Of a stretch of 64,000 nucleotides of DNA, positions 1-11,900 are shown piece by piece (position 1 is the first letter of the stretch; the number at the start of each line of letters is the position of its first letter). Origin of the DNA: Fennellomyces sp. T-0311 (Eukaryota; Mucoromycota; Mucoromycetes; Mucorales; Lichtheimiaceae); contig JALLLT010000004.1 in assembly GCA_025266875.1 (NCBI GenBank), positions 372,001 to 436,000 on the forward strand, in the 5' to 3' direction. A program made the translations under genes and the position numbers. A model generated the notes under the pieces. It worked only from the letters and a program-made list of their open reading frames with translations. It did not search any database and had not been told where the DNA came from.

Positions 1-58
1 CATTTGACGCAAAAGCCTGTCGATCTATTCTGAACGATCTGCTTTATTTTATATATAG

Positions 59-340
59 ACTACGGCCATCGTCTGCACAGTTGTATTCCTGTGTATCCGA
101 CGGAAGCGACGACAAAACGAGAGCGATGCCAAATCGGACATGACCGAGGACGTGTTTTCAGACTTGGATGAAGACGAAGCAAAATTGCGCGAACGGGTCT
201 ATTCGGTTCCTCACTCACTTCCGACCGTGATCGATTTGCAGTTATCACCTGCTTCCAATAACACGACGGTGATGGCGGGAAAGCCGGATGGCGCAAATGA
301 TCGGCCTCTTGTGAAGGCTGTCAAGCCTGATGGACTGTAA
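59..340 (+). CDS. C-terminal end of a single-pass membrane protein (partial)
   Basis: The last exon of a gene that begins before the window. A splice acceptor (TATATAG, ending at 58) is followed by an open frame to a TAA at 338-340. The first residues form a hydrophobic stretch (TAIVCTVVFLCI) followed by a basic stop-transfer cluster (RRKRRQ), so it reads as the end of one transmembrane helix. An acidic tail (SDLDEDEAK) and a low-complexity cytoplasmic tail of about 70 residues follow. That is the layout of many fungal type I surface or sensor proteins. The extracellular part is outside the window, so I do not assign a family. It ends 141 bp before the next gene on the same strand. Confidence 0.55.
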   Translation, partial: TTAIVCTVVFLCIRRKRRQNESDAKSDMTEDVFSDLDEDEAKLRERVYSVPHSLPTVIDLQLSPASNNTTVMAGKPDGANDRPLVKAVKPDGL

Positions 341-481
341 TCCGGGAGTTTCAAATTTAATACACAAACCTCTTTGGTTCCTGTAAGCGCATAATCCTCT
401 TCACAAAGGAACAAACGGCTTTGATTGCGCTCGATTACAAATAGACATTTTTATTTTTCTTCTCTACACATTTTCAACTGA

Positions 482-982
482 ATGGATCTGAGCGAAATTA
501 CAGACATTGTGCAGCGTCAACCATCGGCACCACCACCACAACAACAGCCAGTCAGTCATCATGCCAACGTAAAACAAGAGGTACAGAATCAATGCGCAAC
601 TACTCTTTCAATGTCTGATCGCGTTTGGATTGTCCGCAGATTGATGATGGACCACCGGCCTCAGCTAGATCTGCTTCGCAAACGCCTTTCTCGGACGTAC
701 TCCACCAAGAGCGACGACAGACGGATGGGGTTTCGCCCCGAACGTATTTAGATTCAACAGTGGTGCCCACATTGCTCGAAGGACTCAAGAAAGTTGTGAT
801 GGAACGGTAAGCTCTGATGGTGGGGTATGGATATGTGTTTATTGATGCTCATCCGACACACACACATACACAATAGACCATCGGATCCATTGGAATATCT
901 GGGTCGCTATCTGCTAGATTGCTCGGCCAACCTCAAGGCTGAAAACGAGTCTACGTTTGTGAAAAGGGAATCGCAGCCATAA
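482..982 (+). CDS. SDC1: Sdc1 / Dpy-30-domain subunit of the COMPASS H3K4 methyltransferase
   Basis: Three exons (482-580, 640-806, 877-982) give 123 aa. Introns of 59 and 70 nt have clean GT-AG ends. The C-terminal third is a Dpy-30 motif: an initial YLDSTVVPTLLEGLK helix, the VVMERP turn spliced across intron 2, and a second helix SDPLEYLGRYLLD. In yeast and animals this helical hairpin dimerises and binds the Bre2/Ash2L subunit of Set1/COMPASS. The N-terminal 75 residues are Pro/Gln/Ser-rich and not conserved. The length fits the family (about 100-175 aa). Its stop lies only 23 bp from the stop of the convergent FHIT gene. The family call is confident; the role in H3K4 methylation is inferred from the family. 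Confidence 0.88.
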
Positions 983-1005
983 AAAAACGTGTGTATATAT
1001 ATTAT

Positions 1006-1694
1006 CTATTGGTTTTCTTTGGGAAAGAACGAGCGAAGCCAGTCCGCCTCTATTTTCATTTCCTGCTCAGTGCGCGGCTTTCGTTCCTCATTGTCAACAC
1101 GCATTTTGTTCTTGCCAGCCAGTTCATCATAGATATCGTCATTGTTGGCCCAGTCGCCGACTTTGCGTGGTATAACGTGCATATGCACATGCGGCACCTG
1201 TTTTTTCGCTGGCATTAGCAATTCGCATTGGATGTCGCTTGTGTATTTACAGTTTGACCGGCCTGGGGTCCATCTTGGATGACATTCGTAAGCGAGGTGC
1301 AGCGATATTCTCGTTCGACAACCGCGCCTATTCGTTGGGCACTTGACATCATATCAGCTGCCTATACCAAAAAAAAGCCATCAGGATCGAAGCGCTTGAT
1401 GCCGCATCATGCCAAACCTCTTCTGCATCCAAATCCTTCAACCGAGGAACAAGCCGACGTGATATCACGAGAACATCTATATTTACCATGGCAACAAATT
1501 AAGAATAAATTCTCAGGGCATATTTCAATGCATACGTCCGCTGATAAAAAGTTTCTGTAAGTACGTAGAGTGCGCGCGCAAGAGCAAAACATGACATACG
1601 GCGCGATAGGTTTCAAATTCACGAGACCGAGACAGTACTTGGATTTAAAAAACACTTGACTTTCTGCAATCGAATGAGGTCCAAACTGGTACAT
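1006..1694 (-). CDS. FHIT: FHIT-type diadenosine polyphosphate hydrolase (HIT family) with a 5-nt microexon
   Basis: Five exons on the minus strand: 1694-1600, 1540-1536, 1476-1418, 1361-1251, 1197-1006, giving 153 aa (human FHIT 147). FHIT family enzymes cleave Ap3A/Ap4A to AMP plus ADP/ATP. The HIT motif HVHMHVIPRK carries the catalytic histidine triad, preceded by DGPQAGQT, matching the FHIT phosphate-binding segment. Exon 2 is only five bases (CGGAC), with AG before it and GT after it. It is needed to restore the conserved PGHVLV motif: exon 1 ends CC, exon 2 gives CGGAC, exon 3 begins AT. Introns are 59, 59, 56 and 53 nt. The start at 1694 matches the family's N-terminus; an in-frame ATG at 1706 is the alternative. 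The gene is divergent from HIS6 and convergent with SDC1. Confidence 0.9.
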
Positions 1695-1810
1695 TGTACG
1701 TAACATTTAAAAAAAAAAGAAAGAGCTCGACGTGAAAAGGTCCGCCGTCGCGCCCGCCTTTTTTTTTTCGTTTTGGAAAAAAAGCCTTGACATTTTTTCA
1801 AAACAGAAAC
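1695..1810. promoter_or_regulatory. Shared divergent promoter of FHIT and HIS6
   Basis: The two start codons are only 116 bp apart and face away from each other. The interval has poly-A/poly-T tracts (1709-1722, 1759-1769, 1779-1784) and no recognisable TATA box. It must contain the core promoters and 5' leaders of both genes, so shared regulation is plausible but unproven. Confidence 0.5.
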
Positions 1811-3088
1811 ATGACGCGTTTCAATGGTTGCATTGATTTGCACAATGGCAAAGTAAAACAAATTGTCGGCGGGTCGTTGAGCGATGCGTCACCTAGCGAG
1901 CTCAAGACCAACTTTGTTTCCAAGTAAGAGCGGGCCATGATTGCCGGTGTTTATATGTAAGACTGACGACTGGGACAGAGAAACACCCAAATACTATGCC
2001 GAGCTGTACAAAAAGTTCGACGTGACGCGCTGCCATGTCATTAAGCTCGGACCCAACAACGACACGGCGGCCAGAGAGGCACTGGGGGCTTGGCCACAAG
2101 GTTTGCAAGTGGGAGGTGGTATTACGTCGGACAATGCGCTCCAATGGATCGAATATGGTGCGTCCAAGGTAAACGGGGCCGTGTTCTATATATTTAAACA
2201 TTTTGTTCACACGGAAAAAAAAATTTCATAGGTGATTGTCACAAGCTATCTATTTCCGGACGCTCGATTTTCCAAAGCGAGACTGGAGGATCTTTGCAGG
2301 CGCGTAGGAAAGGAGCGTCTCGTGGTCGATGTCAGGTTCAGTAGGACAAACAGAGGAAATCATCCCGCGTTTATTGATGCGCCTGTATTAGCTGTCGCAA
2401 ACGAGATAACCGATGGATAGTCGCCATGAACAAATGGCAAACCATGACGGATATGGAAGTCAACCAAGGTAGAAAAAAATAATGTGTGCACGCTAGGCGA
2501 AAAAGAAAAAAAAATAGCGTCTCCTGATGTTTTGGCTTCTTCTAGAAACGCTGGCCATGTTGTCTGAATATTGCAGGTAAGCAAGGCAGTTCACTAGGTT
2601 CTAAGCCGGTAACCCGATCCATTTTAGCGAGTTCTTGATTCATGCAGCGGATGTCGAGGGCCTGTGCAATGGCATTGACCAGGAGCTTGTGGAGAGTAAG
2701 TTTATTCTGGCAAAGGGGCGTAGCGGGCGAGGGCTCACGTTTGGAGCGTATGCCATTTAGAGTTGGGTGAGTGGGTCACAATACCAACGACGTATGCCGG
2801 TGGAGGGAAATGTGAGTTGCATCATGCGCGGTACAGAAAGATGGAACAAACACTCAAACTTTGATGTCACAAAGCAATCGATGATCTAGCGTTGGTGGAC
2901 AGGTTATCCCAAGGGAAGGTTGATCTCACATTTGGAAGGCAAGTGGTGACTGCAGAGTGCTTCGTGGCACATGGGGGGCTAACTTGGGGGGGAGGGGTAA
3001 TAGTGCGCTGGACATCTTTGGCGGAAATGGAGTTGGCTTTGAAGACTGCGTCCAATGGAACAAGGAGCACGGGTCGACGATGCAATAA
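1811..3088 (+). CDS. HIS6: HisA-type phosphoribosylformimino-AICAR ribotide isomerase (histidine biosynthesis)
   Basis: Nine exons (1811-1923, 1979-2168, 2232-2335, 2392-2468, 2546-2576, 2628-2695, 2761-2811, 2875-2938, 3004-3088) join to 260 aa; yeast His6 is 261. The product catalyses the Amadori isomerisation of ProFAR, the fourth step of histidine biosynthesis, on a (beta/alpha)8 barrel. Conserved blocks are [15 protein letters not shown] at the N-terminus with the catalytic Asp, [27 protein letters not shown] (phosphate binding), [25 protein letters not shown] and [10 protein letters not shown]. All phases close exactly. The last intron (2939-3003) starts with GC (AG|GCAAGT) rather than GT. 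Nine exons for 260 aa is intron-rich for the window. Confidence 0.93.
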
Positions 3089-3988
3089 ACTTTTTTTTTA
3101 ATAATCCGTGATATCACCCAAGCCCTCCCCCCAGCGTCTCCTTGCCTCGCGATGGAGAGTCAGGGGAAGACGTGCCCTGCATGAACAGGGCAAATTCCGA
3201 GTCCGTGGTCGCGCAATCGTTTATATATTTATATTTTGGGGGGAGCAGTATGCAGTAACAAGGCAGGGCGAACCTTCGCGAAATCAATTTCTCTCATACA
3301 GATTCGAACGGCGCGTTGCATCCGAGCGAGCAAAAAAAAAAAGCTCAAACCGATGGTGATCATTGTGCAACGCAGGTATTTTATTTTTTTGACCCCGAAT
3401 TTCTTGTACCTTCTTGTCACGCTTGTGCGACTGCAAGGAAAAAAGCAGCAAATGCCGGATCCGAATATCCAAGTCTGGAACCGCGAATTTCAGGGAGCAC
3501 GGATAGCATACTTGAGCCGAGCTGGAAGATGCATGGTATCGGTTGGATTTGCGCAGTAAGCGGGAAGCAGTCGATCGTCCTTTTATTTCCTTTTTCACCC
3601 TATCAGCGTGGCAGCGAGACAGAGCGAGCCCGCGAACAAAAAGAGACACAGAAAAGGGGAGAGCGAGAAGGTTTGGCTGCTGCAAGTGATCGGGAACACA
3701 CACACACTCTCTCTCTGCGTGTATGTCTGTCGCTCTCTCTTTTTCTCGCTCTCCCTCTGACCTTATTCGCTGGAGAACTTCATATGGCAGCGAGGTTACA
3801 CTGTCAACAGAGAAACGTTGATCGATGCGTCCGGCAATCTGAGATTGTTTTTTTAAAGAGGGCCCGGCCGCTTGGAACTTGTCATCGATCTACCTTCCCT
3901 CTCTCTTCCCTGTTTCTTTCACATCCAAAACCCGTTCTACCTCCAGCAATTCTCTCGTTCCTCTCTCTCTCTCTCTTTCTGCGCTTAA
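3089..3988. other. Intergenic region / long pyrimidine-rich leader before the WC-2-like gene
   Basis: About 900 bp between the HIS6 stop and the WC-2-like start. The distal 400 bp on the plus strand is rich in CT/TCTC tracts (around 3706-3760 and 3896-3980), typical of strong fungal 5' leaders. Open frames here, including a 237-codon one, are low-complexity Ser/Leu/Arg products of the CT tracts. A 35-codon ATG-initiated frame starting at 3452 could be a uORF. A TATATATTTATATTTT stretch at about 3222 is a possible TATA element. Confidence 0.45.
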
Positions 3989-5906
3989 ATGACAAACGTC
4001 ACCCCATGTCTGTGGTCGCTGCTGGATAATGCCTCCCTCCACGTTATCTACGCCTCGCCGGCCATTGCGAACGACATGCGCTCGTTCATGATGCAGCGAT
4101 CGTTGCTTGATCTCATGCATCCCGATGAAGTCGAGCTCGCCCGACTCGACCTCGCGCGCTTCGTCCAAAGCAAGTCTTTGCATGGATCCGTCACCAGGTA
4201 CAGTAAGAACATTCCATGGGCCTTGGCGGGGTGGCCCGTGTACTGGGATAGAAATGATGGAGGATAAATTATATGGGACCGTTTCTTTTTTTCCAACATT
4301 CACACGGAATATGCTTATCACAAACCTTAACACGAATTGGACACGTAGATGTCGTTTGCGGAACTTGCTTGGCTACAAACCATCTTCCGACGCGTCTTGT
4401 GCTGGTGTAGGTTTCATTTTCCCCTTATGTTGCGCACATCTCTCAAAGACAAGAGCCTCACTCTGCCTAATAGTCCGATGCCCATTGGCTCGTAGTCGAT
4501 GTCGTGTTGTATGCAGCTACCGATCGCCAGCTGCTGGCCTTCTTCCATGTGGATCCAGGTACGGCAGGATAAACGAAAAATTAAGGTGGTCGGTCACTGA
4601 AATTGATCGGCCGGGTCATTCTCCTTATTCTCATTCTCTGTTCGCTCACTCATTCTCTCTGTCTCTCTCTCTGTCTCTGTCTCTCCCCCCCCAAAAAAAA
4701 ATGTGCAGGGTCGCTTTCCATTCGACACTCGGTAGCATGTGGCGAAACCTATTTCAATGATGCCGTAGGTTTCATGATGATGCACGACCCAGAGGTTAGA
4801 TGCTGATGGAAAAAGCACGGTTCAAACAGGATAGCAACGAGCTTGTTCGCTCCATAATGGACAGCCCTTCGTCGCCCACAAACAACAACAGCACCCAGCG
4901 CTTCCTCCATATATTCGACAGTCGCACGAAAACGTCGCTGCTTTCGTGGCCCGAACGCTATCATCACGAGACAACCTTAGCCTCGCTGCTGAATCATACT
5001 TCAAATGCCTCGTGCTTCAGCTCCTCGCACCAGCGCACACCGATAGGCACGCTAGCATTCGCGGACCATATCATCATTCCGTACGGTTGTATTACCTTTG
5101 TATTGACGCACGACGCAACCGCTGCACAAGCCAATTCGTTCGTACCACAACAACGCCTGGCCCCATTATCACACAATGCTAATGAGCCATGGTACGTTGG
5201 CTCTTTGCTCACTGACTGACACACAGACTTACCTTTTTATATTAATAACAATAGCAAGTTACCCGGTCTACATACAACCTTGCCCCACTTGGCAGAAGAA
5301 TCCTTTTTCGGATCCGCCCCGATCAAACGACATCACGCCTCGCTGCTGTTTGATGGCGTGTCCAAACCTTTTATTCCTTACGCTCGTCGCAATGTTCATC
5401 AAGACGTGATCGACCCGCCGCAACAGCCCCAACGTAAACGTCGCCACTCGTCGTCCCCCAAAACGCACCATCCCTCGGTCGCACAGAACCGTTGCGAGAG
5501 CTGTGGTACAGACTCTAGTCCAGAATGGCGCAAAGGGCCCTCGGGCCACAAAACGTAGGTTTCTTTTTTTCTTCTTGTTCATTGAAAAAAAAGCATTGAC
5601 CTATCGGAACAATCTAGTCTTTGTAACGCATGCGGACTTCGATATTCACGTTCAGTTGCCCGCAAGGAAAAGATGGCCCATCAACAACAGCAACAACAAC
5701 AGCAACAACACCATCACCACCATCACCAACAATATCGTGGTGCCACCCGTTACTCAGCTCCTTCATCACCCGTTTCTTCGTGTTCCTCATCCTCGTCTTC
5801 ATCCGCTTCATCGTCACCCACCTCCGCTTCTGGACCCGTCCCTCATTACAACATGAAGCCGTTCTACGACCCACACCAACGTTACGATCCAATCTTCCGT
5901 TTCTAA
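3989..5906 (+). CDS. wc-2: White Collar 2-like PAS plus GATA zinc-finger photoresponse factor
   Basis: Seven exons (3989-4197, 4349-4404, 4496-4558, 4709-4794, 4830-5191, 5255-5554, 5618-5906), about 454 aa. WC-2 pairs with the flavin photoreceptor WC-1 and binds GATA-type light-response elements. The N-terminus is a PAS domain: VIYASPAIA, then LLDLMHPDEVELARLDLARF, then SVTRCRLRNLL, and later FLHIFDSRTKTSLLSWPER. No LOV cysteine motif is seen, which fits WC-2 rather than WC-1. The C-terminus has one GATA finger, CESC, an 18-residue loop, then CNACGLRYSR, split by the last intron. A Gln/His run (9 Gln, 6 His) and a Ser-rich tail follow. The intron at 4795-4829 would be only 35 nt; an in-phase alternative donor at 4765 would make it 65 nt and remove ten residues. 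Confidence 0.8.
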
Positions 5907-8900
5907 CAACGCCTCTTTTTCTTTCTGCAATAAGCTTTACAACAACAACCTCACGTCGACACCCACTACACAATCCCATTTTTGCGTTTTCTTTTTCTTG
6001 TCTAATTTATCAGGTGAAACCTTCTATGTACATGTACACTTTTTAATAGTCTTTGACCCTCTCCCCCTCCCCGTTTTCTTGTATTCAATGACCGTTCTCC
6101 TTCATTTTTTTTTTACGTTTCTCCAAAAGTCCCTATTATCCCTTGATTTTCGCGCTCATGTTATAACCATTCCCTTTCTCATCGAACACAACCTCCCCCC
6201 CCCCGCCAGACCTCCCACCATCAGGAGAGAGAAAAAAGATGAATCAACTTTATATAGCAACCTAACGAAAAACTATTATACCAATCCAAAATACACATGA
6301 AATACATACCACAGTTTACAAACTATGTAATAACTACTCCCGCCGGTCTGCAAGCCGTGATTCTCATTCAATGGACTGTAACGACGACACAAGGCCAACC
6401 TGTGGCATGACGACAGACAATTGACACACGTGCGCGTCAGAGTTGTGTGCTGTCCATGAATGACAAGCCATGTTAACCCGTGTGATCCCTCTTTTTTTGT
6501 TACCCCTGACACTGTTTGGGTCGATGGCACGAAAAACTGAAACATTTTCATGAAAATCATTCTTTCTGATCGATGTCGCATAACATTAATGCAGCCAACC
6601 TTAGGAGCATTTCTGCATTATTATTATTATTATTATTTTTAAGAAAAAAAGTGATACCTCCGCCGATAAGTTGCATAATCTATATTTCAAAATGCATGCC
6701 GAATTAGCATCTCGAATTCTTGTTCTACAAAGTACGTATGGATATAGGTTTCTTTCAGTTTCTATGCACATACATAAACGGCAAATGCATGTAATCGTAA
6801 TCATGCACTCTCACACAGCGCACTTGAACCCCCTCCCCCTTATCTGGAATGGATCGAGTTCTCAAAAGTATTTTTCCCATCCACCTTTGTTACACAGTGA
6901 TGAAATAGACTTGTTAACCTTTTTGTCGGATTCTCTAATTCCGGAAGTCGTTTTCTATCTTGTCTTTCTTTGCAAAATCCTTAGTTGGTGTAGTTGTCTT
7001 TTATTATTATTATTATATCTTTTGGCCAATAAGCAGGCGTAATGACGAACACGGCGCCTTATCATGCTGAAAAGAAAGTGCGCCTTTTTTTTTCTTTCTG
7101 AGAATAATTTGGATTTGATAACCAATCTTTGTTTTTTTTTTGTAAAAAGGCAGGTGGTATCACTCCAGGTCTGACTTTGGTCGGTTACCCGGCAAATGGG
7201 TATTTTTTTTTCTAAAATGTCCGGTTTTCATATCAATGATGCGGTTGAAGCACACGTCGGTAAATGAAACGGTCCTTTTAACTTCTTGGTGATAAAATGG
7301 CTAGAACCTCGTGACCATGTTATTCCGTGGATGCATTGCAAAAAGTAAAACCTGTATTTAAGTTTCTCCCTTTTGGATGTTCTGAGAAACACAAAGTACC
7401 TTGAGAAGAAAAGTCTTGGAGTACCCGCATTGTAATTTAGTTTTGGCCGCATCATACCAACAAGCAATGGTCCTTCATCTCTCTATGCATCGATTGCGGG
7501 GTAGTTTCAAAATGCTCCAGCACGTATAAGCTTTGAATAGACGCTTCTAATGATATCAGCAAGCAAACATCCTTCTTTCAGAATCTAGATTCTTTATTAT
7601 TTATTACATAGTGCTGCAGATTTTCAGATTTCGGTTTCGTAGCCGGCCGTACCATGACGTCTTAAGGGAGATCAGTGGATCGAATTGCACTCCTCTCCCC
7701 AAGTTCTGCCATATTACATATAAGCCTTTTCTCATTCTCGGAGGATTTGTTGAAAATTCTACGTGTGTACGCACACAGGAAAATTGACAAAAGAGATTCA
7801 AGCAGTAAATGCTTTGAATAAAAATTGCTGTGCATCTGGAAAACACTAGAAGACATTGGAATGATTCTTCATGGTAGCCATACAAGTAAGATTTTTCTCG
7901 ATTCTTCATGTCAAGGCTATGTATTTTTTTCACCCTCAGAAGATACTCCTCGCTACTGGTATATATTTGTCTAAAAAGTAAAAAGAATAGGATTAGTAAC
8001 AAGGTTATACATAATTCGTGTGGTATCTATCGATCTAACATTATAACGCAATCATCCCTTTACCCATGCGTATCTCCCGACACTTTATGCCTTGGCAACG
8101 AAAAGAGGATTCCATCGTTATAGTGGTAAGTGCAAGAAGTTTCTTTTGAGTTGAGCCAAATTTTTGCCTCGTGTAAAACGCGACATGGAGTAGTGAGACC
8201 ACCACGGAATGTTTAGCTCTATGAAATGACTCTTTGGCGGACAGGGCGTCAAAAGTCAAATAGTGGCCTTCATTTGATTACTGTCTATATCACTATTTAC
8301 CATAATTAGTTTAGAGCTTTCGCTTTTGGCCGCCGTTGTACATCTGTACAGATAAAAAAAAGTGGGCTACTCGACACCACCCTGTCAATCACGCCATCTT
8401 TCAGTATACCAGGAAAAAAAGTGCGAGTTTATGCATCCAGATGATTGTAAGTGCGTATCGGATACGATGAATGAATGATCCTGATCTATTAGCCGGATAT
8501 CGGCCCTGTCAGGCTATCGCAACTGTAGTACATGAGCCAGTTACTCGGATATACGGAAGGCGTATGCATATACGTTAACCTGGAGGGTAAAGAAGACAGT
8601 CGATCACACACGGACCATCATTCTATAACATGACTTTGCAGTGGGAAAGAATATGCCCTACTCAATGGATATGAAAGACGGAAGAAAATGAAGGGCCAAA
8701 AGATAAAAATAAAATAAAAAAAAATGACGGCATCGTGGTACCAGAACAAGATCCGCAACCCTTCTTCCTTCTCCAACGAAATGTTCGCGTGGTCTCCACG
8801 ACTGGCAGTCCCGTCCTGCTAAATTCAGATTCCGAGCGGAAATCTGGAGCGGATTCAAAGAAGTCAAAGAGCTTGGGAAAAGAGTTTTGTAGCCTGGGCT

Positions 8901-8961
8901 CCAGTGTTGCTCTCGGCCCTTTTAGTAAAAAAAAAAAAAAAAAAAAACTTTTGTAATCCTC
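5907..8961. other. About 3 kb with no recognised gene
   Basis: Translation in all six frames gives only short, unrecognised open frames. The first 400 bp probably holds the WC-2-like 3' UTR. There are two (TTA/ATT)n runs (6628-6650 and 7000-7016), many T-rich tracts, and a 21-base A run at 8927-8947 close to the PHO81 start. I found no tRNA B-box, no splice-linked exons and no terminal inverted repeats. The last few hundred bases presumably contain the PHO81 promoter. Confidence 0.5.
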
Positions 8962-11900
8962 ATGAAGGTAAAAAAAAGCAAATAAATATTTATTGCAAAC
9001 GCGTACAAAAAAAAAACTAATTGTGGGATTAGTTTGGCAAACAAATTCAAAGTCAACAGTTCACAGAATGGAGTGCTCATTACTTGGATTATAAGGGTCT
9101 CAAGAAATTCATTAATTCGGTTCTCAATGCGCCTACCGAAAGCAATATTTCAGACGATGATCGATCCAAATTGCTGCAATCGCAAAAGGCTGCGTTTTTC
9201 TTTAAACTCGAACGAGAGCTTGAAAAGGTATATATATATATATGTACTGTGTGGTCAATCGATAAATAGATCGATGCTAAAGCCGGTTGGCAAGATCAAT
9301 TCGTTTTATTTGCAAAAGGAAAACGAACTCAAGGTGCGATTGCGTACGCTGGTCGATAAAAAGAAGATTCTTCAAACCGATACGAGACGATTGAAACACG
9401 CATCCACGCTCTTCAACGCGATCCAAGAAGCCTTTATTCAGTTCGAGCAAGAGCTCAACAAAATCCAAGTAGGTTGGAACACCCCGTTTCGCCCAAAAAG
9501 TAGCACGGATTAACCCGTCTGGTAGAAATACGTTGAACTGAACAACGAAGGGTTTCGCAAAATCCTGAAGAAATGGGACAAACGATCCAAATCAACGACA
9601 AGAGAGCTGTATCTATCGCGTCAAATCGACATCCAACCTTGCTTCAATACCCAATTCCTTTGCGAACTTGCCGACATTGCCAGTGCGAATCGAATCGAAT
9701 TATCCAATATCCAAGCCGGTATTCCTGTTTCCGGTAACAGCAGTGCACAGCAGCAAGAAGCCGACGTGATCGATGACCTCGAGCTGGAACTTGTGAAAAC
9801 CGTCTCCAGTGGCCAGGCAACGCTTGTACGAGAAACCTTGGAACGCATGCAACAACATCCTTCATCCCAAGACCGAGATCGATTGTCGCGCGTGTTTTGG
9901 CATGCCTGTTCCGAAGCTTCCAACGAAATCATTGATTTACTCATTGCAACCCACTTGGTCGATTTTTCCTACGTCGATGATATCAACGAACGATCGTGTC
10001 TTCACATGGCTGCCATGGCCGGTCGTCGCGATCTTCTCGAACTATGCACTCATCACCACGCCAAGGTCCAGGCCGCCGATGCGTACGGACGAAGCGCGCT
10101 TCATTACGCCACCATGAACGGATTCAACGAATGCGTCTCGTTCCTGCTTACGCAAAACGCCGACATTGAATCCCGCGATCACGATGGATACACACCTCTG
10201 CTCTACGCCGTCATCAATGGTCATGCCACGTGCGTCGATATCCTCATCAAGGCCGGAGCCGATATCGAGCCCAAACACCAGACCGATCACATCCCATTGT
10301 CCTTGGCATGTTATTACGGACACACAGATATTGCCTTGATCCTGTATCAACGAGGTGCCAAAAACTTGCCCAATGCCGAATCGCTCTATCCGCTGCATTT
10401 GGCCGCCCGTCAAGGCCATGTGGAATTGTGTCGCATGTTGGCTCGAAACCGCGACGATTTGGATGTCCCGGACAAGTACAATTCTTGGACTCCGTTGTTC
10501 TGGGCCGCGTCGGATGGCCATGCCGAATGTGTCCAGATACTGATCGAGGCAGGTTGCAAAGTCAATATGAAGGACGAGTATGGAAAGACGGCTCTTTACT
10601 ATGCCGCATGGGAAGGCGAGATGGATTGCGTTCAATTATTGATCGATGCGGGCTGCGAAGTCGAACCGATACTGGATCATCAACCCATGGAAGAAGAAGA
10701 ACATGAATTGGATGCCATTCCATCGCTTTCTTTGCCACCACCCATCTTACCATTCCGTATCTATGGTCACAGTTACCTTGACCGCAAATATCAAGTCCAA
10801 ATCAGTCTGCACCAGCCCCCGATCCGCCTCTACGACAACACGCAAATCTCATCACTCAAATTGATCATCACATCCAAGCCCGATACCGGCATTATTCCGC
10901 ATAGCGTCATACTTCCACTGGTCGATGATCGAGAAATCTTTAGTTTCCAAGTGGACAAGTTGGACGACTTTTTGCTCGAATTTGATATCTTTGCAACCTT
11001 CGGATCCAAGGTCCTAGCAAGAGGTGTCGCGTTACCGGAAACCTTTTCCAACGTTGATTTCAAGATCATGGAAGGCCATCGCACCATACCATTATTGGAT
11101 AGTCATCTCAAGGTCGTGGGTGAATTGACCTATGATTATTCCGTTGTCAAACCATTCCGCGGTGTTCAACTCGAAATTGGTGGAAGAATCGAAACCTATT
11201 GGAAATCAACCAATACAGTCATGCCTTCTTCTGCTTCATCCGTGGCTTCAGCTCCTCGATTAACACCAGAACCTCCGGCACCCGCCGAAACACCTACCAA
11301 CAATGTATCCAACAATTCATCATCAACCACTCTGCCTTCCTTTATCACGGCGTCGTCGTTGGCCGGCGATTATGTTCGTGTGGTGGTTCAGTTGACCAAG
11401 GATCATGTTCCCGTCGTATTTGCAAAATGGCTTGTACCATTTGAAGGTTTGGATTTGGTCGTTTCCGATCTTACCTTTGATCAATATTGCCAAGTCGGTC
11501 GAAAGGTCATGGCCGCCAGTCCATCGGATCAACAGATTTGTCCAGTCACTGGAAATAGTATCATGTTGCAACGATTAAGCCCTGAGCCTGGTTTTCTGTC
11601 TCTGGAGCAAGTGCTTCGAGTAAGTTATTTATTATTTCAAAAGTCTTTATTTATTGAAGCGTGATTTTTTTTTTAGCATTTGCCACCTAGTATGGGCATC
11701 CATGTAGAACTCAAGTATCCAACAACACGAGAACTGGACATTCATTCATTTTCTAATATACAAGACCGGAATGGGTTTGTGGATGTGGTTCTTCAAACTG
11801 TGTATGATCATGTGCGATCATTACCCATGGATACAACCAGCGCTGGTATATTCTTTTCATCCTTCAATCCGGCAATATGCACAGTGATCAATTGGAAGCA

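Noticed and set aside
3316..4029. 237-codon plus-strand open frame before the WC-2-like gene
   Set aside because: Low-complexity product of CT tracts (SLSLF repeats), overlaps the WC-2-like start in another frame; no family resemblance.
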